Source of the DNA: Sphingobacterium puteale
GTDB lineage: Bacteria > Bacteroidota > Bacteroidia > Sphingobacteriales > Sphingobacteriaceae
Assembly (NCBI RefSeq): GCF_003627955.1
Contig: NZ_RBWS01000024.1
Coordinates: 1-64,000 of the forward strand
Direction: 5' to 3'
DNA length: 64,000 bases
Shown in pieces: positions 53,794-63,478 of this stretch. How positions within the stretch are numbered: position 1 is the stretch's first letter; each line of letters opens with the position of its first letter. The notes under the pieces are model-generated. The model was not told the DNA's origin, made no database searches, and saw nothing but the letters and a program-made list of their open reading frames with translations. A program made the translations under genes and the position numbers.

Positions 53794-54822
53794 TTATTTA
53801 AATGCATTCAATGCCTTTGTCGGCCGTCCATTGTTATCCAAGGCGCCTAAGGTATAACCATTCCAGCCGTTGTGCGCCAAGGGCTCCCAATAAAATATGC
53901 CCAGCACGTTTTGATCGGGGATTGCCTCCACCATGTTGAAAAGATCGTTGAGCCAGATTTCGGCCGTATCTGCTTCATCCCAGCTCATGCCCACCTCACA
54001 GATCATTACCTGCGTGTTGTACCGTGCAATCATATCCTTGATATTGCCTACACAGGCAGTATTGCGTTCTTTCCAATTATCTTTTGTTGGATACAGTGAC
54101 ATCCCGATCACATCCCATTTTCCGTCGTTATTTTTCAGCCCATCAAACATCCAGCGGAACAGCGCATTGTCGTAGCCATTATGGAGGTGTATGATGACTT
54201 TAGCCGCCGGAAAAACAGCTTTCACCGCATCGTAGCCCGCATTGTTCAAAGCGGCATAGTTAGCCATGCTGACCGAGGCTCTACCCTCCTCCCACAGCAT
54301 CCCATCTCCGGTTTCATTGCCCACCTGTACCCATTCCGGTTCAATGCCATTGTCCTTCAGCAATTGCAATACCGCAGTGGTATGGTCGCTTACAGCCTTC
54401 TTTAAGCCATCAAATGACAATCCTTTCCAGGCCGCAGGTTTTGTTTGCTGCCCCGGATCCGCCCAGTTATCGCTGTAATGAAAATCCACCATGAGACGCA
54501 TCCCCAAATGATGCGCCCGCCGTGCTTTGACCAAAACATCATGTTGATTACACCAGCCCCGTTCGGGGTCTACCCATACCCGCAGGCGTACCGCATCCAT
54601 TCCCAGTCCATGCAGTAGCTTGAGCCCGTCCACCGCTGCTCCCCCGGCGTTAAAAAACTGCACACCGGCAGCCTCCATTTCCGTCATCCAGCTGACATCC
54701 GCTCCTTTGGCCAAATGCGTTGTATTTTCGGCTGGCACAAGATTATCCTTGTCGCTGCAACTTGACAGGCCAAAATACAAACCTATTAGGCCTAAGACCA
54801 TTCCTATTTTTAGTGCTTTCAT
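53794..54822 (-). CDS. GH53 endo-beta-1,4-galactanase lipoprotein
   Basis: A 342-aa lipoprotein (lipobox GLSSC, Cys22) that should sit on the cell surface. The (beta/alpha)8 barrel has the GH53 hallmarks: GADVSWMTEMEAAGV, DAVRLRVWVDP and MVDFHYSDNWADPG. The acid/base is E170 in VQVGNETGDGMLW and the nucleophile is E276 in MICEVGMSWDE. The enzyme cuts beta-1,4-galactan, the side chain of rhamnogalacturonan I. This is the most diagnostic gene of the locus and defines its likely substrate. It lies 38 bp after the SusE-like gene. Confidence 0.94.
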   Translation of the reverse strand: MKALKIGMVLGLIGLYFGLSSCSDKDNLVPAENTTHLAKGADVSWMTEMEAAGVQFFNAGGAAVDGLKLLHGLGMDAVRLRVWVDPERGWCNQHDVLVKARRAHHLGMRLMVDFHYSDNWADPGQQTKPAAWKGLSFDGLKKAVSDHTTAVLQLLKDNGIEPEWVQVGNETGDGMLWEEGRASVSMANYAALNNAGYDAVKAVFPAAKVIIHLHNGYDNALFRWMFDGLKNNDGKWDVIGMSLYPTKDNWKERNTACVGNIKDMIARYNTQVMICEVGMSWDEADTAEIWLNDLFNMVEAIPDQNVLGIFYWEPLAHNGWNGYTLGALDNNGRPTKALNAFK

Positions 54823-54860
54823 TAAATCTTTTTTTTATAGCGTGTTATAGCCTAAAATGA

Positions 54861-55913
54861 CTACTCCACATGATATTTGAATTGCTTGGGATCAGTCAGA
54901 TCGAGGATCAGGGTATGCGTACCCACCTTATCGTAGGCAAATCCACTTCCATCGGCCGTATATAATGCACAGTTGCCCTCACCTTCTGCAGCACCAAAAA
55001 ACCAGGTCCAGCTGCCGTTGATCAATACTTTAATGCCCCATTGTTCGGCGGCCGTGGTTGTAATTGTTGCTTTCCATACCTTTGCCGCCTGATCATAAGC
55101 CATCGGAGTGGCCGTGGCGCTCCAACCATTAAAATCGCCGGTCACAGCCAACGACTCCACGGAGGTTTCCTTCCAGCTCATCTTATTGACGTCAGCCGTT
55201 AGGTACAGGTAGCCGCCCTGGCTCGTCCAGCAGTTCCAACGGTCTGCCCCGCTATATAAGATATATTGGCTACCGTCCAATGGATAAGAACCGTAGATCA
55301 GTGAAGCATTTGCACTTTCTTCGTTTGTTAAATAAAAATTATACCACTGGTCGAGGCGTACAAATCCATCGTAAAACCCATCTTCTTTGCGCGAACACAG
55401 TTTCCAAGAAAATTGGTTCAGCTCCTTATTCGCCAGATAGAGATAAGCAGCCTCCTGGATGGGTGCATAGGCAGTAACCGCAATGGAGACCACGTTGCTA
55501 TAAAGCCAATCCGTATTGGCTCCCAGCCGCGAGGCAATGCGGACATAAAGCGCTTTTTTCTCGCCGGGTACAAATCCCATACCTGAGACAAGACTGTTTA
55601 GCTGCTCATGGGTATAACTGATTGCGCTAGCCTCCTGTTCAATGCTTTTCGCGAGGGTTGAAAAAGAGGCGTCAGCAGCTATCTCAATCTTATTTTTCAG
55701 AGCCGACTGCGCCATTGCCGCAGCACTCTGCAAGATCGCCTCATCCCAGACGAGCTGCAGCGCGACGGCTTTTCGATCCGTGGCCTTTAAGGTAAGCTCC
55801 TGTGTGCTGCTGTGCAACACCGCTGGCCTGATGCCAGTAACGGCAGGCATTCCGCCTTCCTTTTTACAGGCCACAAAGAGCAATGCCAAGATATAGAGTG
55901 TCAATTGTTTCAT
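54861..55913 (-). CDS. SusE-like surface glycan-binding lipoprotein
   Basis: A 350-aa lipoprotein with lipobox FVAC (Cys16). Residues ~25-150 form a SusE N-terminal Ig-like domain (LTLKATDRKAVALQLVWDEA). The C-terminal half consists of SusE/F-type starch-module-like beta-sandwiches with exposed aromatics (NQFSWKLCSRKEDGFYDGFV, GDFNGWSATATPM, NGSWTWFFGAAEGEG). It should bind galactan at the cell surface next to the SusCD pair. Its place directly after susD (80 bp) and before GH53 is typical of a surface glycan-binding protein gene. Confidence 0.85.
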   Translation of the reverse strand: MKQLTLYILALLFVACKKEGGMPAVTGIRPAVLHSSTQELTLKATDRKAVALQLVWDEAILQSAAAMAQSALKNKIEIAADASFSTLAKSIEQEASAISYTHEQLNSLVSGMGFVPGEKKALYVRIASRLGANTDWLYSNVVSIAVTAYAPIQEAAYLYLANKELNQFSWKLCSRKEDGFYDGFVRLDQWYNFYLTNEESANASLIYGSYPLDGSQYILYSGADRWNCWTSQGGYLYLTADVNKMSWKETSVESLAVTGDFNGWSATATPMAYDQAAKVWKATITTTAAEQWGIKVLINGSWTWFFGAAEGEGNCALYTADGSGFAYDKVGTHTLILDLTDPKQFKYHVE

Positions 55914-55993
55914 GTGTCAATATTTATCTTTAAAAGGCCATATGGGAATATCCTATTTTGGCCTATTTCTTTGTCGTTAACTAAATTCAACCA

Positions 55994-57568
55994 TTAATAG
56001 CCCGGATTTTGTACCAGATTGGGGTTTGCGCTCATATCCGTCGTCGGAATTGGATACAGGTTAAATTTAGCATCCACACTGCGGCCATTTATTTCACCGC
56101 CTTTCCATTGCCAGAGGTACGCGTTGCCGGTAAATCGTCCAAACCGGATCAGGTCTGTACGACGCGTGCACTCCCAGAACAATTCCCGGCCCCTTTCCGC
56201 CAGGATAAAATCCAGTGTCAGCTGCGCCTGATCAATAGATCCAGTAGCATTTCCGTAGGCACGTTCACGAAGACGGTTGACCAGCGTAATGGCTTCCTGT
56301 ACACTGCCGCCACCGCCACGCAATACCGCTTCGGCATACATCAGATAGACATCAGCCAGGCGGATCATCGGAAAATCCGTGCTCACCAATCCTTCATCCG
56401 TCTTATAGCTGCCATCATCGTTCAAATTTGTAAACTTAACCATTCCGTAGCCTTGGCTTGACGCCCCCGGGTCTTCCACATCCAGTGACTGCCCATTTTT
56501 CCAAAAATCCCCCCTTTTATCTTGTACCTGAAATAAGGCGACAAATTCACGTAAGGTACGGAAACTGTTCCAGCCCGACAGCACACCATAATCTGATGCT
56601 TTCATGCTGCCTACAATCGGACCGTTGACCAGATAAGTGGTGGCACCCCATGTCGTCGTATGTGCCACATCAGCCTGAATCGGAAAAATGATCTCATTCG
56701 TACGTTTATCATTGTCCGCATTAAACAGCTGCTTGTAATTGGAATGGAGCGCGTATCCGCCGTCGATCACTTTCTTGGCATAATTTAGGCAGTCCGCATA
56801 GCGCGCGGTGCCCGTATAAACTTGCGCATTCAAATAATTCTTAGCCAATAAAGACCATGCCGCAGCACGGCTCACACGTCCATATTCATTCTGGCGAGCT
56901 TCAGGTAGCAGCATAGCTACTTCGGTCAATTCTTTTTCAATAAATGCGAAAAGCTCGCCCCTTGTCATCCTTGGCGGAAAAAATGCCGCTACCGGATCCT
57001 TTTCTGTTACAAAAGGAACATTTCCATAAAGATCCATGGCATGGCTATAAGCCAATGCACGCAGAAAACGCGCTTCGGCGGCAAAAGCAGCAATTTGAGC
57101 CTGTTCAGTCGAGCTGAAGGCGGCCAATTTTTCCGCTGTTGCATTCCGTAAAAACTCGTTGCAGATCGCTACCGTATAGTAAATCCGGTAATACATCGCA
57201 TTGACCCATGTATCCGAAGCACCCCAGGTCATATACTGGATATCGGTCATGTTGTCTCCTCCGGCCCAGGTATAGATCACCTCATCCGTCGGTACCTCCT
57301 GTAGGTTAAAATACACCCGAAGGTAGCCCCAGGATGCGGTGCTGCTCGCCATATCCGGATCGGCATCCCCACGGCCATTGCCCGCTACAGCAAACGAGCC
57401 GTATAATTTGGCAAGCACAGCCCGGTAGCCATCCACCGAGGTGTATACCGACTCTGAGGTCGTCTCCACCGTAGGGTATTGGTTCAAGTCTTTTGTGCAG
57501 GACTGCAGCAGCAAAATCATGCTCAGCAATCTAAAACAATATATTCTTATCTTTTTCATCCTTTTCAT
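55994..57568 (-). CDS. SusD/RagB outer-membrane substrate-binding lipoprotein
   Basis: A 524-aa surface lipoprotein with lipobox LLQSC (~Cys24) followed by TKDLNQYPTVETTSES. SusD-fold signatures are AEARFLRALAYSHAMDLYGN, SRAAAWSLLAKNYLNAQVY, IRLADVYLMYAEAVLRGGGG and the terminal TTDMSANPNLVQNPGY. It is the partner of the SusC encoded 37 bp upstream and presumably binds galacto-oligosaccharides. Confidence 0.94.
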   Translation of the reverse strand: MKRMKKIRIYCFRLLSMILLLQSCTKDLNQYPTVETTSESVYTSVDGYRAVLAKLYGSFAVAGNGRGDADPDMASSTASWGYLRVYFNLQEVPTDEVIYTWAGGDNMTDIQYMTWGASDTWVNAMYYRIYYTVAICNEFLRNATAEKLAAFSSTEQAQIAAFAAEARFLRALAYSHAMDLYGNVPFVTEKDPVAAFFPPRMTRGELFAFIEKELTEVAMLLPEARQNEYGRVSRAAAWSLLAKNYLNAQVYTGTARYADCLNYAKKVIDGGYALHSNYKQLFNADNDKRTNEIIFPIQADVAHTTTWGATTYLVNGPIVGSMKASDYGVLSGWNSFRTLREFVALFQVQDKRGDFWKNGQSLDVEDPGASSQGYGMVKFTNLNDDGSYKTDEGLVSTDFPMIRLADVYLMYAEAVLRGGGGSVQEAITLVNRLRERAYGNATGSIDQAQLTLDFILAERGRELFWECTRRTDLIRFGRFTGNAYLWQWKGGEINGRSVDAKFNLYPIPTTDMSANPNLVQNPGY

Positions 57569-57605
57569 TTGTTTTTCAACTATTTATCTATTTTTCAGGT
57601 ATCGC

Positions 57606-60590
57606 TTAAAAATCCAAATTGAGGCTTAACGAAAACGTCCGCGAGCGTGGATAGAATGAACTGTCAAATCCACTCGGAACCTCAGGGTCCATTCCACTAT
57701 AGTTGCTCACAATAAAGACATTCTGTGCCACCGCACCCACACGTAGGCTCGATATCTTCCCGACCTTGCCAAAATTATAGTTCACCGAAAGGTTTTCCAT
57801 GCGGAGGAAGGATGCGTTTTCGACATAGTAATCCGAATAATATTGCCTCGTTTGAAAACCAGTATTGAAATAGTCACGATGTAAGTTATTGATCGCCGGG
57901 TCCACATATTGCAAGGTCTCCCAGGCACTCAGGTTCATTTTTGTATTGTTAAACACATAGTTTCCGACATTTGCCCGCAGGGTGGTTGCTGCAGTCCATT
58001 TTTTATAGGTCAATTGCGTATTGAAGCCAAACAGCCATTTTGCCGCCGGAGACTGATAGCGGTACAGATCTTTTTCATTGATGGCTCCATCCCCATTCAG
58101 GTCCGCATAAACACCTTCCAGGGGTTTGCCCGCTTCATTATAGAGCTGTTTATAGACATAGAACATATTAGGCTGATAACCAGTCGTGAGGATTTGAATT
58201 CCTCGGCCACTGACATTCGGACCTACATAGGTCCCCACAGCATTCGCATCCTGAACCAATGCAATATTGGTCACTTTTGTGTGCTGGTTGGTCGCATTGA
58301 AATTAACTTCCCAACGTAGATTATCCTTTTCTACGGGGACCGTATTCAATTGGAATTCAAATCCGCGGCTTTCCACATTGCCCACATTAATGGTGGCATT
58401 CTGGTCAAAGTTTGTTCCTGCAGCCACTGGGACATTGGCCAGCAAGTCATGTGTTTTTCTTGTGTAATACTCCACCGAGCCCGAAATCCTGTTCTTCCAC
58501 AGGGCAAAATCCAAACCATAGTTAAAAGCCTTGGTCGTTTCCCAGCGTAAATCCCGGTTATACACCGACGGGCGGTACACCAGATGGTACTGATCGCCAA
58601 AGCGGTATTGCGCGTAAGCCGTTCCCAAATTATAGACCGGCAGATATTCGTAATTCCCTATGCCCTCCTGCTGCCCCGTCACGCCATAGCTGGCACGAAG
58701 TTTTAGGTCGTTCAGGAAGGAGATTCCTTTCATGAACGACTCCTGTGAGAGGCGCCAGGCCAAAGCGACCGAGGGAAATGTCCCCCAGCGGTTTTCGGGA
58801 CTGAAGCGCGAGGTTCCATCCTTTCGAATGGTGGCCGTCAGCAAATAACGGCTGTCATAGTTGTAGTTGATCCGGCCATACCAGGAGATCAAGGTATGGC
58901 GCTCGTCCGATGCAATTGCCGTAGAGCGTATATTATCGCCAGCCTCATTATAGTACACGATCGGCGGCCGCTTTGCGCTCCAATATTGATAATCATGGCC
59001 CGCGGTCACATCAATTGTACTCTTGATGTCCGAAAAGAATTTATTGTAATTTAAATAGCCGGTAAACAGCCTATTCTTGAGCGTCTGCTCATAGCGGTCA
59101 AAAGCACCACCGACTGTGAAATTATTGGCCGCACTTGCCGGGATCAGGTTGGACCCATTTCCTTTGGCATAGTCATATCCCAAAGTTACGTGAGCTTTTA
59201 ATTCCGGCAGCATATGTAATTTATAGTCCAGGTCAAGGTTACCTACAGCTCGATTGACCGTACTGCGGTGTTTCTCCTGCTTGAGTAGCCCCAGCGGATT
59301 GAGGTTGGCCCCTGTTGCCGGCAGTCCAGCATTATCCAGGCCCTCATAATAGCCCCCATAAGCATCCACTCCCGAGTAGATCGGTTGTGTGGGATTAAAA
59401 GCCACAGCAGACCATATGGCGTCGGTATTGGCAAAACTGTTGTTGTTCCGTGCAGCTTTAACATTCAGGTTTACGGTCAAGTGTTTATTGAAAAATGTAG
59501 GGTTAACAACCAATGCGCCGGTCATCCGTTCCGTTTTGTCCGTCCGCAAGGTACCCTGCTGGTTATAATACCCTACCGAGGCACGAAAAGGCAGGACCTT
59601 CCCCATCTTTCCCTGTAAACTCAGGTTATTATCCGTACCCATGGCCTGCTGAAATACCTCAGACAACCAATCGGTCGAACTATTGCCCAGTAAAGCCTTC
59701 TGTGCCGCTGTTCCCTTGCTATTGATCAGCTCGGCAAACTCATCGCGCGACATCATATCAGCTACCCCCAGCGCCTGCTGCATGGATACAATAGAGGAAA
59801 AAGACAGCCGGAGCGCATCGCCCTTTCCTTTTTTTGTTGTGATCAACAAAACACCGTTTGAGGCACGCGATCCATAGATCGCTGTAGAAGATGCATCTTT
59901 GAGCACCGTCATGCTTTCAATATCATTGGGATTGATCAAACTCAGAAAATTGCCGCTGTTGCCACTAATTCCACCCGTCTCCAAGGGGACGCCGTCCAAT
60001 ACGATCAATGGATCATTGCTAGCGCTTAATGAAGCACCACCGCGGATCCGTATGGTACTGCCAGAAGAGGGCGAACCACTGTTGGACATCACCTGCACGC
60101 CAGCCGTTTTACCATTGATCAGCTGCTCGGGAGAGCCCACCAGTCCGCCATTAAAATCCTTGCTCCCGACGGTATTGACCGCACCTGTCAGGTCCTTTTT
60201 AGTTGTACTGCCGTAGCCCACCACCACCAGTTCTTCCAAAACATTTCCGGCCGGCAGCATGTTAACGTTCAGCGTCGTACCCGCCACTGTCAAGGTCTGG
60301 CTGCTATAGCCCACCATGGAAAATAGCAGCTGCGATTTCCCTTTCGGTAAAGCAATGCGGTACGAACCGTCACTTGCCGTGGAGGTACCCACCGTAGTTC
60401 CAGCCACCAAAACCGTCACGCCCGCCATCCCTTGTCCTTGCTCGTTACGCACCACACCGCGGATATCCTGTTGTTGCATCAACCCTATCCACCTGCTTTC
60501 TGCACCCGTTGCTGCTTGTAGCTGCGTTTCCCCAAGACAGGATAGCAATGACAAGCCCAATAAACTTGATTTAAATGCAAAACCCTTCAT
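57606..60590 (-). CDS. SusC/RagA TonB-linked outer membrane transporter
   Basis: A 994-aa outer-membrane transporter without an STN domain, as expected for a unit run by a hybrid two-component system. Parts in order are a signal peptide (to ~QLQA), the carboxypeptidase-regulatory-like domain (~40-115, DIRGVVRNEQGQGMAGVTVL), the TonB plug with NDIESMTVLKDASSTAIYGS then VLLITTKKG, and the barrel ending FSLSLNLDF. It should import galactan oligosaccharides together with the following SusD. The 155-bp upstream gap shows no clear TAnnTTTG box, so it is probably co-transcribed with the GH-A gene before it. Confidence 0.95.
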   Translation of the reverse strand: MKGFAFKSSLLGLSLLSCLGETQLQAATGAESRWIGLMQQQDIRGVVRNEQGQGMAGVTVLVAGTTVGTSTASDGSYRIALPKGKSQLLFSMVGYSSQTLTVAGTTLNVNMLPAGNVLEELVVVGYGSTTKKDLTGAVNTVGSKDFNGGLVGSPEQLINGKTAGVQVMSNSGSPSSGSTIRIRGGASLSASNDPLIVLDGVPLETGGISGNSGNFLSLINPNDIESMTVLKDASSTAIYGSRASNGVLLITTKKGKGDALRLSFSSIVSMQQALGVADMMSRDEFAELINSKGTAAQKALLGNSSTDWLSEVFQQAMGTDNNLSLQGKMGKVLPFRASVGYYNQQGTLRTDKTERMTGALVVNPTFFNKHLTVNLNVKAARNNNSFANTDAIWSAVAFNPTQPIYSGVDAYGGYYEGLDNAGLPATGANLNPLGLLKQEKHRSTVNRAVGNLDLDYKLHMLPELKAHVTLGYDYAKGNGSNLIPASAANNFTVGGAFDRYEQTLKNRLFTGYLNYNKFFSDIKSTIDVTAGHDYQYWSAKRPPIVYYNEAGDNIRSTAIASDERHTLISWYGRINYNYDSRYLLTATIRKDGTSRFSPENRWGTFPSVALAWRLSQESFMKGISFLNDLKLRASYGVTGQQEGIGNYEYLPVYNLGTAYAQYRFGDQYHLVYRPSVYNRDLRWETTKAFNYGLDFALWKNRISGSVEYYTRKTHDLLANVPVAAGTNFDQNATINVGNVESRGFEFQLNTVPVEKDNLRWEVNFNATNQHTKVTNIALVQDANAVGTYVGPNVSGRGIQILTTGYQPNMFYVYKQLYNEAGKPLEGVYADLNGDGAINEKDLYRYQSPAAKWLFGFNTQLTYKKWTAATTLRANVGNYVFNNTKMNLSAWETLQYVDPAINNLHRDYFNTGFQTRQYYSDYYVENASFLRMENLSVNYNFGKVGKISSLRVGAVAQNVFIVSNYSGMDPEVPSGFDSSFYPRSRTFSLSLNLDF

Positions 60591-60745
60591 TTTATTTAGA
60601 TTTATATTCGTTTATAATTGTTTCTATTTCACGTTATTCCCCTTATAATGGCGCTGCCTGCGGCTACAAATATTCCAGCCGGGCTACTCCAACCAGATCG
60701 TTGATGGCCCGCCAGGCCGTACGACCGCTGCAGTTTATTGTCCGG

Positions 60746-63319
60746 CTACTCCAGCCATACAGCCCCAATGGATAAAGATTGCCCCTCCATCTGCTGTCCC
60801 GATACGATCAGCTTTTCGATATCCATGCTGTCAAACTCCGCGGGAACTGCCGGTTTAAAAAACCGTTCAAGAAAGACGGGATAAGGTGCAGGCAACAAGG
60901 CCGTAGGCACGAGCTGTAGATCCGCCAGCTGGATACGAACCGTTGTTTCTGACGAACCAAGCCTAATATCTTTCACATAGGTATAACCATTTTTTGTCAC
61001 AAAACCTGCTTTGAGTACAGCCCCTTGTCCCGTATACTTTAATAGAAGACAAAGCTGTCTGGCAGCACCTAGTCCCGCAGGCCTTCCCTGCGCCACTGCT
61101 TTAATATCCTTTACCCAAAAATATTGAGCTCCGGCATCCTTCGCCCGGAACGTATACGTCCAAACAGGGATCTGTCCCAGCTCCTGCTGTTGCCGCACCG
61201 AAGTCATATGAGCCGTTTCGGGGATCGCAAAACTCTCGAAAGAAGATGCCTTGTCAAGCGATTCGAACAATGGAATCCGGGCATGCTGTTCGTACAATCC
61301 AACCGTCCAATACCGTTTGACGCTATAATCCCAATCGAGCGGAGCACCGGCACGATTGTCCGGGTAGGTCACTTGTTTCCCACCGACGAATACCGTAGCA
61401 GTATATTTCAATTCATTTCCTGATAACCAGGATGCCGGTATTTCTGCTTCATAGGTATCCTGGTCTTTGGCGACCAGTTTGATGTAGGGATTATTATCTT
61501 TCCAAAACGAGACCTGATCCGTCTGTAATATGATCGAGTCAGGCTGTTGCTCATATACCAGGCGGAACTGCAATTTTGCCGAGCGGCCTTTTTCCAATAC
61601 TTCCGGCTGCTGATGGATCAAGATCGGCTGCTTCAACGGTTCGGTCTTCGGTGCATAATAGTCGTCCAGGCGCCCATTTTTCCATATTGAGGATGCAGTC
61701 CAGCTCGTATACAGCTGTAGATCCTTACGTTTTAAGAGATAAACGCCAGGCTGGGCGACAAAGGTCGTTGCATCTACAGCAATGGCCTTTGTGGCGTCAT
61801 GCTGGCCCAAAAGTGGCTGCACCGTAAAGCGCTCGCCCAAATCAGGGATCCGGATAGCGATCTCTTGCGGCCGGTATAAGATATGCACGACCTCACGGTT
61901 GAGCGAGGGCTTGGCAAAGGGATCCGCAATTTTTTCGGCATCCGGCATCACTTCCAAACGCCATAGTCCATCTTCCAGACGATCCAAAAAATAAGCCCCC
62001 GAGCCCGCGTAGTTTACAACAGGAGAAGAACCCCGGCCAGCAATATGCTGTAGCTTTTGCGGCTGTACCGGCTTGACCTTAGTATCATTGCTATAAAAAA
62101 ACTTGTCGGGCGCATTCATCAGCGAGAGATCCTGTTCATAACTGACCAGGAAATTGCCAAACGCCGTATTTTGGGGATAGGGCGGAAATTTTTGGTTTCT
62201 TGGTATATGATAAGCCACTTCGGCAGCAATCATCGTACTGATCGCTTTTGCAGGAGTGTAGGCCAAATTGAGATAATGCGTCTGATATTCGGTATTATAG
62301 GCTGCGATGTCCATTGGATCGTAAGCAAACTGGGTGATCCATTGAAATCCAGCCGAACGGAAGGTACGGCTCATCGCGGGATGCATATAGCTGTAGAGGT
62401 TATCCGCAGGATCATACTCATAGACCGCCTTGGCTTTACTGGCAAATCCCTTCAGGTTTGAAAATGGAATGGCATATTGATCGATATAGGGCAGAAAATT
62501 GCCTTGGCGTTGCCGCCCGGCCACCAGCCCGACAGGATACCATTGGTAGGTGGTGCCCTGGATATCGGCATTGAAGTAAGCCGAAACATGTTCCATGTTA
62601 TGGCTTACATTGTAAAAGATCGGCTTTTTATTTCCACTTTTCTTCATCGCCGCAACCATGCGCGCAATGTAGGCCGAGGTGGTCTGCACAGCCCCCATGT
62701 GACAAGGTTCATTATTGATCTCGAAGCCAATGACGTACGGATCCTCCAAATAGGACTGACCAGTATAAGGATTGACATGGCGCAGCAATTGTCCGATATA
62801 CCGCTCCTGAGCAGCTATAGCATCAGGGTGGGCATGCACCTGGCATTTGTCATAGTGGTAGGTGAATGCATCCGTATTTTCATTCCGTTCCGGATAACCG
62901 TTACCAAAATTGGTCATGCCCGTAATCAGGATACGGATCCCTTTTTGCTGGAGCTTAAAAAATAAATAGTCCAGCAGGTCCAGGTGCTCATTACTGATCA
63001 GGTTTCCATTTTTATCCGAGATTTCAACATCCCAGATATGGATGCGATAAGCATTATATCCCAAACGCGCAAAATGGTAAACATCACGGTCAATGGCCTG
63101 CTTATGGTCAATCCCCTTTTCGCGCAGCGCACGGTAAGCATGGGCAAAAGGGACTGTATAGTTGACACCATAAAAGGATGCCTCCGCTTTGGTATCAGAC
63201 CAACGCATCACACCCTGAGGGTCGACAAATACCGTTGGCACCTTTTTGTTGACCTTAATCTGTGCATAGGATTTAATATACCCCAAAAGAGCAAAGCAGC
63301 ATAAAATAATTACACGCAT
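60746..63319 (-). CDS. Secreted clan GH-A glycosidase, candidate GH147 beta-galactosidase
   Basis: An 857-aa secreted protein with a signal peptide (to ~IKSYAQ). Residues ~30-420 form a TIM barrel of the GH5/GH-A type. It opens with VFVDPQGVMRWSD then FYGVNY and continues with RLGYNAYRIHIWDVEISD. The clan's acid/base motif is FEINNEP (E204), preceded by LEDPYVIG. The remainder holds beta-sandwich domains and a CBM-like end (FDSMDIEKLIV). It is the first gene of the galactan locus. Bacteroides ovatus galactan loci (from memory) carry a GH147 beta-galactosidase beside GH53 and SusCD, which makes GH147 my first guess. A GH5-like or unclassified GH-A enzyme is the alternative. Confidence 0.65.
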   Translation of the reverse strand: MRVIILCCFALLGYIKSYAQIKVNKKVPTVFVDPQGVMRWSDTKAEASFYGVNYTVPFAHAYRALREKGIDHKQAIDRDVYHFARLGYNAYRIHIWDVEISDKNGNLISNEHLDLLDYLFFKLQQKGIRILITGMTNFGNGYPERNENTDAFTYHYDKCQVHAHPDAIAAQERYIGQLLRHVNPYTGQSYLEDPYVIGFEINNEPCHMGAVQTTSAYIARMVAAMKKSGNKKPIFYNVSHNMEHVSAYFNADIQGTTYQWYPVGLVAGRQRQGNFLPYIDQYAIPFSNLKGFASKAKAVYEYDPADNLYSYMHPAMSRTFRSAGFQWITQFAYDPMDIAAYNTEYQTHYLNLAYTPAKAISTMIAAEVAYHIPRNQKFPPYPQNTAFGNFLVSYEQDLSLMNAPDKFFYSNDTKVKPVQPQKLQHIAGRGSSPVVNYAGSGAYFLDRLEDGLWRLEVMPDAEKIADPFAKPSLNREVVHILYRPQEIAIRIPDLGERFTVQPLLGQHDATKAIAVDATTFVAQPGVYLLKRKDLQLYTSWTASSIWKNGRLDDYYAPKTEPLKQPILIHQQPEVLEKGRSAKLQFRLVYEQQPDSIILQTDQVSFWKDNNPYIKLVAKDQDTYEAEIPASWLSGNELKYTATVFVGGKQVTYPDNRAGAPLDWDYSVKRYWTVGLYEQHARIPLFESLDKASSFESFAIPETAHMTSVRQQQELGQIPVWTYTFRAKDAGAQYFWVKDIKAVAQGRPAGLGAARQLCLLLKYTGQGAVLKAGFVTKNGYTYVKDIRLGSSETTVRIQLADLQLVPTALLPAPYPVFLERFFKPAVPAEFDSMDIEKLIVSGQQMEGQSLSIGAVWLE

Positions 63320-63358
63320 GGATTGTATCGATTTATAATTTTCTGGTTATTACTATTG

Positions 63359-63366
63359 CAAACCTA
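63359..63366 (-). promoter_or_regulatory. -7 promoter box of the galactan locus
   Basis: On the minus strand TAGGTTTG is a perfect match to TAnnTTTG, 39 bp before the ATG of the GH-A gene. No TTTG lies 19-20 bp further upstream, as expected for a promoter that needs an activator. The repeated motif at 63392-63445 sits in the activator position. Confidence 0.45.
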
Positions 63367-63391
63367 TCAATCCATACGATCTTTTAAAGCT

Positions 63392-63445
63392 ACAAATCGG
63401 ACAAAGAACAACACAAATTAGACATTTTTCGCTTGTCCAATTTGG
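63392..63445 (-). promoter_or_regulatory. Repeated 12-bp motif, candidate operator for the hybrid regulator
   Basis: ACAAATCGGACA (63392-63403) and ACAAATTAGACA (63413-63424) are direct repeats, 10/12 identical, with a 21-bp period (two helical turns). An inverted third copy, TGTCCAATTTGG (reverse complement CCAAATTGGACA), is at 63434-63445. The shared core is CAAATYRGACA. The copies lie directly upstream of the -7 box of the GH-A gene and downstream of the regulator gene, where an AraC-type dimer would bind. Confidence 0.5.
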
Positions 63446-63478
63446 ATCAAAACCCAAAACAAACTAAATATCAACAAC

